Positions 16,256-25,197 are shown, counted from the stretch's first letter. The stretch: DNA of 64,000 nucleotides from Epilithonimonas mollis (GCF_900142325.1 NZ_FRAM01000003.1:186001-250000), one strand, 5' to 3'. Made by a program: numbers and translations. The notes: generated by a model not told the origin, from the sequence alone.

Positions 16256-16365
16256 AAAACATCAAGTTGTTTTCATTAAAACGCCTTGATCTCTTCATTA
16301 AAACAACTTGATGCTTTTTATAAAACGTCTTGATCTTTTTTGTAAAACATCAAGACGTTTTAGCC
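16256..16365. repeat. Tandem array of five 22-bp units
   Basis: Five units at exact 22-bp spacing each begin with AAAAC (at 16256, 16278, 16300, 16322 and 16344). Units 2-4 continue with nnCTTGAT. Units 1 and 5 carry the same core in the opposite orientation (ATCAAG). Units 1 and 3 can pair with each other (ACATCAAGTTGTTTT with AAAACAACTTGATG), as can units 4 and 5. The 22-bp period is close to two helical turns, as in iterons or multi-site operators. It lies in the 361-bp gap upstream of the HU-like gene. Confidence 0.7.
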
Positions 16366-16367
16366 TA

Positions 16368-16413
16368 CCTCTGCGACCGCCCTATCCATCGGCTTTGCAG
16401 AGGGGCATTTTTT
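16368..16413 (+). terminator. Possible plus-strand hairpin-T element after the array
   Basis: CCTCTGC (16368-16374) pairs with GCAGAGG (16397-16403), then six T at 16408-16413. If the 22-bp array is transcribed on the plus strand, this would end a short noncoding RNA. The loop of 22 bases is long, so the terminator call is weak. Confidence 0.3.
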
Positions 16414-16476
16414 GAGCCGATTTTATTGATGCCGATGTGCAAAAATCACGTCACAAAAAAAAGTCATTAATAAAAA

Positions 16477-16496
16477 AACCATCAGATCTGATGGTT
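16477..16496 (-). terminator. Terminator of the MGMT-like gene
   Basis: A 20-bp perfect palindrome is followed on the minus strand by a T-run, 8 bases after the stop codon at 16505. Confidence 0.75.
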
Positions 16497-16504
16497 CTTG
16501 TAAG

Positions 16505-16804
16505 TTATAATTCCTGCAAAGGATCCCAGTAAAGTTTCTTAAAATCCCGGATCATCCCGCTGTCCTGTATGGTCACATTTTCCTTTTCCAGCCTTTCCCT
16601 GAAAGAAGAAACCGATAGCCTGCCGCCGGCGCCCACTACCCTGTGTGCGGGGACATCCTTCGGACACCCGCCCATGGCTTTCCCTACATGGCGGGAATGG
16701 TTGGGATAGCCGATGGCTTTTGCAATGGAACCATAGGTCGTGACTCTCCCCTTGGGGATGAGCCTGGTGATCTCATAGACCTGTTGTATAAATAAATTGT
16801 TCAT
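16505..16804 (-). CDS. Alkyltransferase-like (ATL) protein, MGMT fold without catalytic Cys
   Basis: The protein has 99 residues from the ATG at 16804. The frame also opens at a TTG (16819), but the ATG lies 4 bases after the end of the upstream gene and is the natural start. The sequence has the MGMT DNA-binding helix-turn-helix (GRVTTYGSIAKAIGYPNHSRHVGKAMGG). The active-site motif reads PAHRV where the methyltransferase has PCHRV, so the methyl-accepting Cys is replaced by Ala. ATL proteins of this kind bind O6-alkylguanine without repairing it and flag the lesion for nucleotide excision repair. The length is also right for ATL proteins (about 100). It is in the DUF5686 operon. Confidence 0.88.
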   Translation of the reverse strand: MNNLFIQQVYEITRLIPKGRVTTYGSIAKAIGYPNHSRHVGKAMGGCPKDVPAHRVVGAGGRLSVSSFRERLEKENVTIQDSGMIRDFKKLYWDPLQEL

Positions 16805-16808
16805 CTTA

Positions 16809-19271
16809 TCAGAATCCAAGAACCTTAAGCTTCAGCTGAATGGCAAAGTTATCTGCAAACTTATTGGTAGAATAATAGCCTACCCTGTAGAACAGCCCTA
16901 GATTGAACTTAGAACTCAGGAAATTGTTATTCTCCAGGCCGATCTCCTGATAAAGATGATCCAGCGGGCTGAACTCGAATTTGTGATACTCCGGGTTTTT
17001 CATATTCCCGATGATACCTTTATAAACAACATCGAAGCTGGAGGTATTCTTTCCTATACTTTTAAAATACCATGGTATGCGGTGGGTAAAGTAATAGCCG
17101 GCAAACTGGTCATTAAAGTATTTGCCGGAGGTCATCGTTGCAAAGCCAAGATAAGTCGTCAGGTTAAAGTTTGAGAATATGCTGTTTTCTCTGCTGGAGT
17201 CCAGGCCACCCATCTCGAACTGATGCCAAACGGGTGCATTCCCGGTGAAATAACCGCCATAGGCTCTTGTCCCTGTAACCCCGAGAACCGTGCGGAACTG
17301 ATGGGTGTACAGAACATCGAAGCGGCTGTAATTGAGCTCGCCACCGAGACTTTTATAACCCTGCTCATAGTTAAGATAGACTTCCGGAAAATTCTGATCG
17401 AAGGTATATTTTCCGGATGGCGTCATGATATTTTTACTGTTTGGCGAGAACTTGATGGTTGCCAGTGAGCTGAAGTTATCAAAGCGGCCGGCACGGTTCA
17501 TGAATTCATAATCAAAAACGGCTTCTTCCTTCTGCTTTTTTGCAGAAACATTGAGTGTGAGCGAATTGCTGAGGTCGATCTCATAGCCTGCCCGGAGTCC
17601 TTCATATTTATAATATTTATCATTCTGGATGGACATCCCGGAGTTCATTATAGTCATCCTTGCATTCCAAAGAAACTGACTGAACCGCCCTGAAGCTGCC
17701 ACATCATTAAAATACTCAACCCGGAAGAACGAGTTGCGCTCCAGCGTGGTGCGCACATCCACACCGGCTCCGTATTTCCAGCCTCTGTCCTTGAAGCCAT
17801 AAGCCACGTAAACATCCGGAGAGATGTACTTGTTGAATCTCTCATTCAGCTTAAAACCAGCGCCCAACCGGAATCCCTCGTACCGGTTATATTTGGTCTG
17901 CATAGGATCGATATCTACCATTCCTACCCTGATCTTGCCTCTCAGCAAGCCTGTAATAACCTTGGCTTTCTGATCGAGCTTGTACTTCTTCCCGATGCTG
18001 TCGATCTTTGTATAGGTCATTTTTTCACGCAGCGTGAGGCTGTCTGTCCTGTACTGATCCAGAAGTGAACCGTCGGCATTCTTTACACTCATCGTATAAC
18101 CGCTGAATTGACTGGCCTGCAGCTCTACCGGTGTCTGGAAATCAAAATAGTCAGCCTTCATGTAAGCATAGTTCCCGAATTTTTTAATCTTATCCAGACG
18201 TGCCTTTTTCTCTTCTGCCGTTTCGTTTTCTTTCTTCTCCACTGTATCGAACGTAGAGGTTCCCATTTTTATCTTGAGGTTTTCGGATTTCAGGAACCAT
18301 TTGTTATCGATCGGGATCCAGATGGAAGTGATGCTTCCGTCTGATTTTACTTTGCTGTTGCTCTCGATCTTTTTGATGGCATAGGTCTCTTTGTCAATAT
18401 AGAGATATCCGTTATATTTTCTTCTGTTCACTGGTATTTTATAATCCACCTGCCTGAATCTGATGACATAGTTATCCCTTCCGTCTATATTGATCGAGTC
18501 GGTGAGAAAATATCTGTAAAGGCTTCTGTTCTCCGGTAAAACTTCTCTTGGAACTTTGTTCCTGTTCGATCTCAGAGTTATCATTTCATAGATCGGTTCC
18601 TTCAGTCCGGATATTCTGTTGTCCAATACATTGATCTTCTCACCATATTTTTTAGAATAAAGAAACTGTGTGGCACGCTCCCATAGAAACATTTTGCTTT
18701 CTGCAAAAACGCTCATGGATTTCTCACCTTCTACGGAATCTTTTTTTTCCTTTTCTTTTACAGGAAGCGTGCGGTTCGGAAGCTTTGCCAGGGAATCCTT
18801 TCTTGCCGTCATGAATCTCTTATAGTCATTTATACTATCCTGATCCAGATCAAATGACATCTTTTCATAAGACTTGTAGGAGTAAGAATCCAAAGCGTTG
18901 GGAGAATTCTGCCTGAAGTTTCTGAAAACTTTATCCAGGATTGCCAAAGCTTTCGGATCGCTTTCGTTGGTAAGTGTTACAGCCTCTATCTCTCTCGTCT
19001 TTGAATTTTCCTTGTCCAGGCTAATTTCCATGTTTTTGTCAACCACCACCTCATCACCGATAAAATGGCTGGCTTCCACATCTACTTTGCTACATCGGGT
19101 GGTAAAACTGGCCACACCGTTCTCATCGGTATGGGCGAGAAGTTTATCATTGCAATATATTTTTGCACCTTTGACAGGTCTATTGTCGTCTGATCTGTAA
19201 ACCCGGATTGTGCTTTGTGAAAAGAACAGGGACGTATAAAAAAGAAATAAGGTAAAGTAGATTCTCATCAT
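16809..19271 (-). CDS. DUF5686 outer-membrane protein with carboxypeptidase-regulatory-like domain
   Basis: The protein has 820 residues with a signal peptide of about 19 residues. Residues 20-95 form a CarboxypepD-regulatory-like beta-sandwich (TIRVYRSDDNRPVKGAKIYC). The remainder matches the large DUF5686 family with an outer-membrane beta-barrel at its C-terminus, seen as alternating aromatic strands and an ending in AIQLKLKVLGF. No TonB box or plug is visible, so it is not a classic TonB receptor. The function is unknown; a surface or assembly role is inferred. Two ATG codons in tandem (19271 and 19268) are equally possible starts. The ATL gene follows 4 bases after its stop codon. Confidence 0.82.
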   Translation of the reverse strand: MMRIYFTLFLFYTSLFFSQSTIRVYRSDDNRPVKGAKIYCNDKLLAHTDENGVASFTTRCSKVDVEASHFIGDEVVVDKNMEISLDKENSKTREIEAVTLTNESDPKALAILDKVFRNFRQNSPNALDSYSYKSYEKMSFDLDQDSINDYKRFMTARKDSLAKLPNRTLPVKEKEKKDSVEGEKSMSVFAESKMFLWERATQFLYSKKYGEKINVLDNRISGLKEPIYEMITLRSNRNKVPREVLPENRSLYRYFLTDSINIDGRDNYVIRFRQVDYKIPVNRRKYNGYLYIDKETYAIKKIESNSKVKSDGSITSIWIPIDNKWFLKSENLKIKMGTSTFDTVEKKENETAEEKKARLDKIKKFGNYAYMKADYFDFQTPVELQASQFSGYTMSVKNADGSLLDQYRTDSLTLREKMTYTKIDSIGKKYKLDQKAKVITGLLRGKIRVGMVDIDPMQTKYNRYEGFRLGAGFKLNERFNKYISPDVYVAYGFKDRGWKYGAGVDVRTTLERNSFFRVEYFNDVAASGRFSQFLWNARMTIMNSGMSIQNDKYYKYEGLRAGYEIDLSNSLTLNVSAKKQKEEAVFDYEFMNRAGRFDNFSSLATIKFSPNSKNIMTPSGKYTFDQNFPEVYLNYEQGYKSLGGELNYSRFDVLYTHQFRTVLGVTGTRAYGGYFTGNAPVWHQFEMGGLDSSRENSIFSNFNLTTYLGFATMTSGKYFNDQFAGYYFTHRIPWYFKSIGKNTSSFDVVYKGIIGNMKNPEYHKFEFSPLDHLYQEIGLENNNFLSSKFNLGLFYRVGYYSTNKFADNFAIQLKLKVLGF

Positions 19272-19332
19272 GATATGGATTAGTTTTGTATAGCAATAAG
19301 CATATATAATGACGCTTATTGTTATTGTTTTA

Positions 19333-19340
19333 CAAACTTA
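19333..19340 (-). promoter_or_regulatory. TAnnTTTG -7 box for the DUF5686-ATL operon
   Basis: On the minus strand this reads TAAGTTTG, about 60 bases upstream of the DUF5686 start and just downstream of the GH5 terminator. Confidence 0.5.
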
Positions 19341-19357
19341 AAACTTATATCAATAAA

Positions 19358-19385
19358 AAACATTCCAAAATGACCTGGAATGTTT
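19358..19385 (-). terminator. Terminator of the GH5 gene
   Basis: AAACATTCCA (19358-19367) pairs with TGGAATGTTT (19376-19385). On the minus strand six T follow. Confidence 0.75.
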
Positions 19386-19414
19386 AAAAAATAAAATAAT
19401 GTTAAATTTGATAA

Positions 19415-21145
19415 TTATTTCAATTCAAAGAAATTGATATTTGTATTACCATTTTCGAAATAAAGTCTGAGTTTGTTCTGACCTTTTGAGAGGTTGATGC
19501 CGTCTGCTGAAACAGTCTTCCAGTATTTCCCTGTTGGCGGCAATGCGATTGCAGACAATGTTTCTCCTGACTCTGATTTCAATTTTATCTGAGCGTTTTC
19601 ATTAGAGTCATTATTATATCTGATTTCAATTTTATATTTTTTGCTCTGATTAACATTTAGCGTGTATTGCAGCCATTCCCCTTTTTCCGTTTTTCCTACA
19701 AAATAGCCGTTGCTGATTTTATCATCACAAGCAAAGATATCAACACCGTCGTTTCTCATTTTATTTCCCGAGTTCCATTCTGTATGTTTTCCGGAGCTTA
19801 CCCACAGATTTTGATAGTCATTATCCAGATAAGCTTTTCCCATTCTTCCTAGGTCATATTCCGTTGCAAAAATCCGTCCGGGAGCCTTGTGATTTTTGTA
19901 AGGTTTCGTGGTATCGTCATTCACCTGCCGGAACATAGCGTCTATTACATCTTTCTTGACTTCTACATTTTCTATTTTGTAATTGTCAGCGATCTTCAGC
20001 AAAGCTTTTTTAGCCAGATCTTTACCCGGCTTTTCACCGCCATTTTTCCAGTAATCGAGAAGTTTCTGATATTCCGGGGTGATTTTCACACTTGTGACGC
20101 CTGCAATGTTGTCAATCTTCTTCATCGGCCAATAAGCATAACCTATGTTATTTTTCAATAACAACTGATTAAGTTCCGTAAACCACACATTGGAATTTTC
20201 TCCCGTTTCGCCCAACCAAACCGGAACATTAAGCTTGTGACGGATATCCAGAATATTCTGAATCGCTTCTGTTGAATTGTTTGTCCAATACTTATGAAAA
20301 CTCAGAACCATACTATCATCCCAAAGCGGGATCAAACCATTATAGTTATTCCCCCATCCGTTTCCTTCTATAATGATAATGTGATTCTTGTCGACCTGCC
20401 TGATGGCTTCTGTGATATCTTTTTGCAGCTTCCAAAGCGGTGCATTGGACATCTCATCTGTTCCGTTCGGATTTTTCCCTGTGAATGGATAGTTGGGCTC
20501 ATTGATCAGATCATAGCCGCCGATCCATTCTTTATCTTTATACCTTTCTGCGAGCTTTTTCCAGAGAGCAACTGTCTTTTTCTGATTGTCTTCATTTTCC
20601 CAAAGCGATGGCTTTGACTTGTCGTTATCAGAAATATTTTCGTCATTCCCTTGCCCGCCAGGCGCAGCATGAAGATCCAGGATGAGATAAATTTTGTTGT
20701 CCTCGCACCATTTCAGGAGATTGTCCGTCATCACAAAACCTTCCTCCAGCCAGGTATTTTGTCCTTTTACAGGTTCTTTTTCTATCGGCAAAGTGTAGAG
20801 ATCATAATGCATCGGAAGTCTGATAGAATTGAAACCCCATTTTGCAAGGGAATCAATATCTTTTTTTGTGACACCGTTTTTCAGATATGCTTTGTAAAAC
20901 TCATTTTTACCCTCTTCACCAGCCACTTCTGAGATTTTTTCCTTGATCTTGTATTGCGGTCCGGCAAAGTCAGCTGTTTTCAGCATATAACCTTCCTGTA
21001 GCATCCATCCTCCCAGACCAAGTCCCTTCAGATAGACATTGTCTCCTTTCTGATTTACAATTTTCTGTCCCTGAGACTTTAAAAAACCCTGAGCTGTCCC
21101 AAATTGAGACAATAAAAAAGCGCAAAATACGGCAGTTCTTATCAT
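19415..21145 (-). CDS. Secreted GH5 family glycoside hydrolase with C-terminal CBM6-like module
   Basis: The protein has 576 residues. A signal peptide covers residues 1-18. The GH5 barrel spans about 20-370 with the acid/base Glu216 in YDLINEPN and the nucleophile Glu313 in WLGETGE, the standard strand 4 and strand 7 pair. Residues about 440-576 resemble a CBM6/CBM35 beta-sandwich (GEWLQYTLNVNQSKKYKIEIRY, ending INFFELK). The substrate is a beta-1,4- or beta-1,3-glucan or mannan by family; the subfamily cannot be set by eye. No T9SS sorting domain is present, so it is probably periplasmic or outer-membrane associated. It is transcribed alone and lies far from the mannose PUL at 45-63 kb. Confidence 0.88.
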   Translation of the reverse strand: MIRTAVFCAFLLSQFGTAQGFLKSQGQKIVNQKGDNVYLKGLGLGGWMLQEGYMLKTADFAGPQYKIKEKISEVAGEEGKNEFYKAYLKNGVTKKDIDSLAKWGFNSIRLPMHYDLYTLPIEKEPVKGQNTWLEEGFVMTDNLLKWCEDNKIYLILDLHAAPGGQGNDENISDNDKSKPSLWENEDNQKKTVALWKKLAERYKDKEWIGGYDLINEPNYPFTGKNPNGTDEMSNAPLWKLQKDITEAIRQVDKNHIIIIEGNGWGNNYNGLIPLWDDSMVLSFHKYWTNNSTEAIQNILDIRHKLNVPVWLGETGENSNVWFTELNQLLLKNNIGYAYWPMKKIDNIAGVTSVKITPEYQKLLDYWKNGGEKPGKDLAKKALLKIADNYKIENVEVKKDVIDAMFRQVNDDTTKPYKNHKAPGRIFATEYDLGRMGKAYLDNDYQNLWVSSGKHTEWNSGNKMRNDGVDIFACDDKISNGYFVGKTEKGEWLQYTLNVNQSKKYKIEIRYNNDSNENAQIKLKSESGETLSAIALPPTGKYWKTVSADGINLSKGQNKLRLYFENGNTNINFFELK

Positions 21146-21248
21146 AATTTCATTTTGAACTAAGATAAGACTATTTTCTAAGCAGGCAAGTGATTTATAA
21201 AATAATATTGCAGATAAGAATTATAATAAGGAATTTTGCTGAACCGAA

Positions 21249-23195
21249 TCAAACGAACTTCATGTTCTGAATCCGGACAGCATTCAGTATTGCGAGCAAA
21301 GCCACACCTACATCTGCAAAAACAGCTTCCCACATATTAGCCAGTCCGCCGGCTCCCAATATCAAAACAATTACTTTGACACCGAAAGCCAAACCTATAT
21401 TCTGATAAACGATTTTTTTAGTTTCCTTTCCTATATTGATGGCGGTTGAGATTTTGGAAGGCTGATCGGTCTGGATTATGACATCCGCTGTTTCGATTGC
21501 CGCATCAGAACCGAGACCGCCCATCGCAATTCCAACATCGCTTAACGCAAGAACAGGCGCATCATTGATACCGTCTCCTACAAAAGCGACGATCTCTTTC
21601 GGGTTTTTTTTCAGACTTTCAAGCTTTTCAACTTTCCCTTCCGGAAGCAATCCGCCAAAAGCTACATCAACAGCTAACTTTTTAGCAATATTTTGAGTCA
21701 ATGCATCTTTATCGCCGCTCAGCATCATTGTTTTGATTTGCTTTACTTTCAGGTTGCTGATTGCAACTTCTGCATCATGTTTTACTTCATCAGAAATTGT
21801 AAGGAAACCTTTGTATTCCTTATCAATTGCAAGAACAACAGTCGTTTCCACAATTTTATCCAATTCTTCGGGATATGGGATATCAAAACTTTTCAATAAA
21901 CTTGTGTTTCCTGCAAGCACCTGCCTGCCATCAATTCTAGCTTTGATTCCTTTTCCGGAAATCTCTTCAACAGATTCAGGTGATTTGCTGGAAGGATAAT
22001 ACTGGGAAATTGCCTTTGCAATAGGATGTGTAGAATGACTCTCGAGTGATGATAAGACCGACAGAAACTCTTCTTTCGAAATATTGTCAGGAATAATGTC
22101 CTGCACTTTGAAAACACCTTTGGTTAAAGTTCCGGTCTTGTCCATCACCACAGTTGTAACGTTGGCAATAATGTCCAAAAAGTTGGATCCTTTGAACAAA
22201 ATCCCGTTCCGGGAGGCGGCTCCGATTCCGCCAAAATAACCCAAAGGAATCGAGATCACCAAAGCACAAGGACAGGAAATCACAAGAAAAACCAATCCTC
22301 TGTAGAGCCATTCTTTGAAAATATAATTTTCTACGAATAAATAGGGGATCAATGTTATCAGGACTGCGAGAAAAAAAACAACCGGTGTATAAACTTTTGC
22401 AAATCTTCTGATGAACAGCTCGGTTCTAGCTTTTCTGGAACTTGCATCCTGAACCATTTGCAGAATCCTTACAATCGAACTGTTTTCGAACAGCTTTGTT
22501 GTTTCAACTTCTATAACCTGATCCAGATTCAGCATTCCGGCAAGGACTTCTTCTGATTTCTGAATCGATGACGGTCTACTTTCGCCGGTTAAAGCAGAGG
22601 TGTTGATACTTGCTTTCTCTGACAGCAAAATTCCATCCAGCGGAATTTTTTCTCCGGCTTTAACTTGAATCTTTTCTCCGATTTTAACATCTTCCGGAGC
22701 TATTGTCTTCCAGTTTCCTTCCTGAAAAACCGTGGCTTCTCTCGGACGGACATCCAGTAAGGATTTGATATTATTTCTTGCCCTGCTCACGGCAGATTCC
22801 TGGAACATTTCTCCTATTGTATAAAACAACATAACAGCGACACCTTCGGGAAATTCGCCTAATGCGAATGCGCCTATTGTAGCAATTCCCATTAACGAAA
22901 ACTCATTGAAAAAATCCAGTTTCCCGGCTAATTCAAATGCTTCCCTGAACACTGAAAAGGCAACTAATATATAAGACACAAAATACCAGCCCAACCGAAG
23001 CCAAACATTACCTGTAAACCAGTCTGCCTTGATCCAGAAATCCAAAATCAATCCTGAGAAAAAAATGACGAGACTGATTATTAAACCGATTTTCGAACTG
23101 CCATGATTATGGTTGTGCTCTTCGTTATTATGCTGATGAGAATGTTGTTGTTTTTTAGTATCCGTTTCGCAACATCCGCTGCTACAATTCGCCAT
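21249..23195 (-). CDS. P1B-type heavy-metal ATPase (Zn/Cd/Pb type)
   Basis: The protein has 648 residues from the ATG at 23195. The frame stays open a further 66 codons upstream, but those run through the promoter box and look noncoding. The N-terminus lacks an HMA fold. Instead it has a Cys cluster (MANCSSGCCETD) and a His-rich stretch (QQHSHQHNNEEHNHNHGSS), suited to binding Zn or similar ions. The TGES actuator loop is at about 203. The membrane metal site is CPC (Cys308, Cys310 in SCPCALVIS), and the phosphorylated Asp352 lies in DKTGTLT. The enzyme expels toxic divalent metal from the cytoplasm. CPC plus SIPLGY fits the Zn/Cd/Pb group better than the Cu group. No MerR or ArsR regulator is adjacent. 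Confidence 0.92.
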   Translation of the reverse strand: MANCSSGCCETDTKKQQHSHQHNNEEHNHNHGSSKIGLIISLVIFFSGLILDFWIKADWFTGNVWLRLGWYFVSYILVAFSVFREAFELAGKLDFFNEFSLMGIATIGAFALGEFPEGVAVMLFYTIGEMFQESAVSRARNNIKSLLDVRPREATVFQEGNWKTIAPEDVKIGEKIQVKAGEKIPLDGILLSEKASINTSALTGESRPSSIQKSEEVLAGMLNLDQVIEVETTKLFENSSIVRILQMVQDASSRKARTELFIRRFAKVYTPVVFFLAVLITLIPYLFVENYIFKEWLYRGLVFLVISCPCALVISIPLGYFGGIGAASRNGILFKGSNFLDIIANVTTVVMDKTGTLTKGVFKVQDIIPDNISKEEFLSVLSSLESHSTHPIAKAISQYYPSSKSPESVEEISGKGIKARIDGRQVLAGNTSLLKSFDIPYPEELDKIVETTVVLAIDKEYKGFLTISDEVKHDAEVAISNLKVKQIKTMMLSGDKDALTQNIAKKLAVDVAFGGLLPEGKVEKLESLKKNPKEIVAFVGDGINDAPVLALSDVGIAMGGLGSDAAIETADVIIQTDQPSKISTAINIGKETKKIVYQNIGLAFGVKVIVLILGAGGLANMWEAVFADVGVALLAILNAVRIQNMKFV

Positions 23196-23459
23196 ATTTA
23201 TAATGTTTCTAAACAAAGTTACGATTTTATTAAATGTGCTGTCCCATTTCCGGATATGATTTTTGTGCCAAAACATGATTACTGGCGCAGTTACATAAGG
23301 GATAGTAACGGAAATTTTTTTAGGGGAATGGCAAAATCGCCAGGAAAAAAAGATTGTAGTGGATAGCCCGGACCCGAGGTGTGGAAAAAGCACTGGCGAG
23401 AGATACGCCCAAAAATGAAATTAATTCTGAGATTGTATTGCAGTTATGAAAATTATTTT
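23196..23459. other. Intergenic region with a GC-richer, structured segment (about 23282-23410)
   Basis: The 346-bp gap between the divergent ATPase and rplS genes holds a stretch with base composition unlike its AT-rich surroundings. CTGGCG at 23282-23287 can pair with CGCCAG at 23338-23343, and GGCG at 23395-23398 with CGCC further on. A 264-base plus-strand frame ending at 23366 and the upstream extension of the ATPase frame both cross it. Neither has a credible start or protein features. It may be a structured RNA, a dispersed element or a gene remnant. Confidence 0.4.
23214..23221 (-). promoter_or_regulatory. TAnnTTTG -7 box for the metal ATPase
   Basis: On the minus strand this reads TAACTTTG, 18 bases upstream of the ATG at 23195. 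This supports the short form of the protein. Confidence 0.55.
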
Positions 23460-23467
23460 TATTTTTG
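23438..23467 (+). promoter_or_regulatory. Promoter of rplS with -33 TTG and -7 TAnnTTTG
   Basis: TTG at 23438-23440 and TATTTTTG at 23460-23467 are 19 bases apart, the best two-element match to the Bacteroidota housekeeping promoter in this window. The leader to the rplS ATG is about 70 bases and may carry a ribosomal-protein autoregulatory structure, though none is obvious by eye. Confidence 0.65.
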
Positions 23468-23541
23468 CAACCTGTTAATCAACCTCTGACGAAAGACGTG
23501 AACGTTGTTTAGCTAGGCAAAACAAATTTTTTTTATAAAAA

Positions 23542-23898
23542 ATGGATTTAGTTAAGTACGTACAGGACAAGTACATTACAAAAAAAGAATTCCCAGAATT
23601 CAAAGCAGGTGACACGATCACTGTTTACACAGAAATTAAAGAAGGTAACAAAACCAGAACACAGTTTTTCAAAGGAACTGTGATCCAACTAAGAGGAACT
23701 GGTGCTACAAAAACTTTCACTATCAGAAAAATGAGCGGTGATGTTGGTGTAGAAAGAGTTTTTCCAATCAACATGCCTGCGCTTCAGAAAATAGAAGTGA
23801 ACAGACAAGGTAAAGTGAGAAGAGCGAGAATCTACTATTTCAGAGACCTTAGAGGGAAGAAAGCTAGAATCAAGGATAAGTCTTACGCTAAGAAATAA
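23542..23898 (+). CDS. rplS: 50S ribosomal protein L19
   Basis: The protein has 118 residues. L19 hallmarks are present: GDTITVYTEIKEGNKTRTQFFKGTVI, then TKTFTIRKMSGDVGVERVFPI and the basic tail RRARIYYFRDLRGKKARIKD. It sits at the interface of the two ribosomal subunits. It stands alone here, without rpsP, rimM or trmD neighbours as in many other bacteria. It has its own promoter and terminator. Confidence 0.97.
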   Translation: MDLVKYVQDKYITKKEFPEFKAGDTITVYTEIKEGNKTRTQFFKGTVIQLRGTGATKTFTIRKMSGDVGVERVFPINMPALQKIEVNRQGKVRRARIYYFRDLRGKKARIKDKSYAKK

Positions 23899-23922
23899 TC
23901 CTGAGCCATCTCAGAAAAATAT

Positions 23923-23950
23923 AAAACCAGCAATATTTGCTGGTTTTTTT
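23923..23950 (+). terminator. Terminator of rplS
   Basis: AAAACCAGCAA (23923-23933) pairs with TTGCTGGTTTT (23937-23947), followed by more T. It is between convergent genes and symmetrical, so it may also end kbl. Confidence 0.85.
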
Positions 23951-23974
23951 GTTTTTAGAATGTTAAGGTTTAAA

Positions 23975-25168
23975 TTAAATAACGCCCAGATCTTTTCCAA
24001 CTTTCTCAAAAGCTCCAATCGCTTTATCCAGATGTTCCCTTGTATGCGCTGCGGAAAGCTGAACCCTGATCCGAGCTTTACCTTTCGGAACAACAGGATA
24101 AAAGAATCCAATAACATAAATACCTTCTGACAAAAGTTTTTCTGCCATTTCCTGTGCCAATTTTGCGTCGTATAACATGACCGGAACGATCGCAGCATCA
24201 CCATCCGGAATATCAAAACCTTTTGCTTTCATTTCCTTTCGGAAATAGTCTGCATTTTGCATTACTTTATCTCTCAGGGACGTATCTTCTGAAATCATAT
24301 CCAAAACTTTGGAAGCCGCACCCACAATTCCCGGAGCAAGTGAATTGGAGAAAAGATATGGACGGGAACGTTGTCTAAGCATATCAATGATTTCCCTTTT
24401 GCCGGAAGTGAATCCACCTAATGCGCCACCTAAAGCTTTTCCTAAAGTTGATGTGATAATGTCTACTCTACCGATAACGCCATTGGCTTCGTGTGTTCCT
24501 CGTCCTGTTTTACCGATAAATCCCGTTGCATGCGAATCATCAACCATGACCAAAGCATCATATTTATCCGCTAGATCACAAACACCTTTCAAATCTGCAA
24601 CGATGCCGTCCATAGAAAAAACGCCGTCGGTAACGATGATTCTGAACCTGTGCTTTTTTTCGGAAGCGGCAATTAGCTGAGTTTCCAAATCCTTCATATT
24701 GTTGTTTTTATAGCGGTAACGGGCAGCTTTGCAAAGACGTACACCATCGATAATGGAAGCATGGTTCAGCTCATCAGAAATGATCGCGTCTTCTTCTGAA
24801 AACAAAGGTTCGAAAACACCGCCATTTGCATCAAAACAAGCTGCATACAGAATAGTGTCTTCCATTCCGAGGAATTTGGAAATTTTTTCTTCCAGATTTT
24901 TATGAATATCCTGGGTTCCACAAATAAAACGAACCGACGACATCCCATAACCATGAGAAGCTATTGCATCCTGTGAGGCTTTAATAACTGCAGAATGATT
25001 GGACAATCCCAGATAGTTATTCGCACAAAAATTTAGAAGCTTTTTCCCTGAGACTTCTATCTCTGCACTTTGCTGCGATATGATAATTCTTTCTTTTTTA
25101 TAAAGACCTTCGTTTTCTATGTTGGTGAGTTCATTCTGAATGTTCTCAAGAAATTTTTGTGATATCAT
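23975..25168 (-). CDS. kbl: Glycine C-acetyltransferase (2-amino-3-ketobutyrate CoA ligase)
   Basis: The protein has 397 residues from the ATG at 25168, matching E. coli Kbl (398). A longer frame exists upstream but crosses the promoter box. It is a PLP fold-type I enzyme of the alpha-oxoamine synthase family. Signatures are [45 protein letters not shown] and the PLP lysine in [14 protein letters not shown]. It splits 2-amino-3-ketobutyrate with CoA into glycine and acetyl-CoA, completing threonine breakdown. No threonine dehydrogenase gene is adjacent. Close similarity through the Kbl-specific motifs makes serine palmitoyltransferase or BioF unlikely. Confidence 0.93.
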   Translation of the reverse strand: MISQKFLENIQNELTNIENEGLYKKERIIISQQSAEIEVSGKKLLNFCANNYLGLSNHSAVIKASQDAIASHGYGMSSVRFICGTQDIHKNLEEKISKFLGMEDTILYAACFDANGGVFEPLFSEEDAIISDELNHASIIDGVRLCKAARYRYKNNNMKDLETQLIAASEKKHRFRIIVTDGVFSMDGIVADLKGVCDLADKYDALVMVDDSHATGFIGKTGRGTHEANGVIGRVDIITSTLGKALGGALGGFTSGKREIIDMLRQRSRPYLFSNSLAPGIVGAASKVLDMISEDTSLRDKVMQNADYFRKEMKAKGFDIPDGDAAIVPVMLYDAKLAQEMAEKLLSEGIYVIGFFYPVVPKGKARIRVQLSAAHTREHLDKAIGAFEKVGKDLGVI

Positions 25169-25189
25169 TTTATTGAATTTCGATTTTAA

Positions 25190-25197
25190 CAAAAATA
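25190..25197 (-). promoter_or_regulatory. TAnnTTTG -7 box for kbl
   Basis: On the minus strand this reads TATTTTTG, 21 bases upstream of the kbl ATG. It abuts the terminator of the upstream M1 peptidase gene. Confidence 0.55.

Noticed and set aside
16256-16365. CRISPR array
   Set aside because: The five 22-bp units are contiguous with no variable spacers of constant length, and no cas gene is present in the window.
19415-21145. GH5 gene as part of the mannose PUL
   Set aside because: It lies more than 24 kb from the PUL, has its own terminator and unrelated neighbours.
23103-23366. Plus-strand protein gene opposite the metal ATPase start
   Set aside because: The frame overlaps the ATPase N-terminus and its promoter, has no recognisable start region and no protein features.
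21145-23393. 714-residue form of the metal ATPase
   Set aside because: The extra 66 codons run through the TAnnTTTG box at 23214-23221 and a structured intergenic segment. The form starting MANCSSGCC is the natural one.
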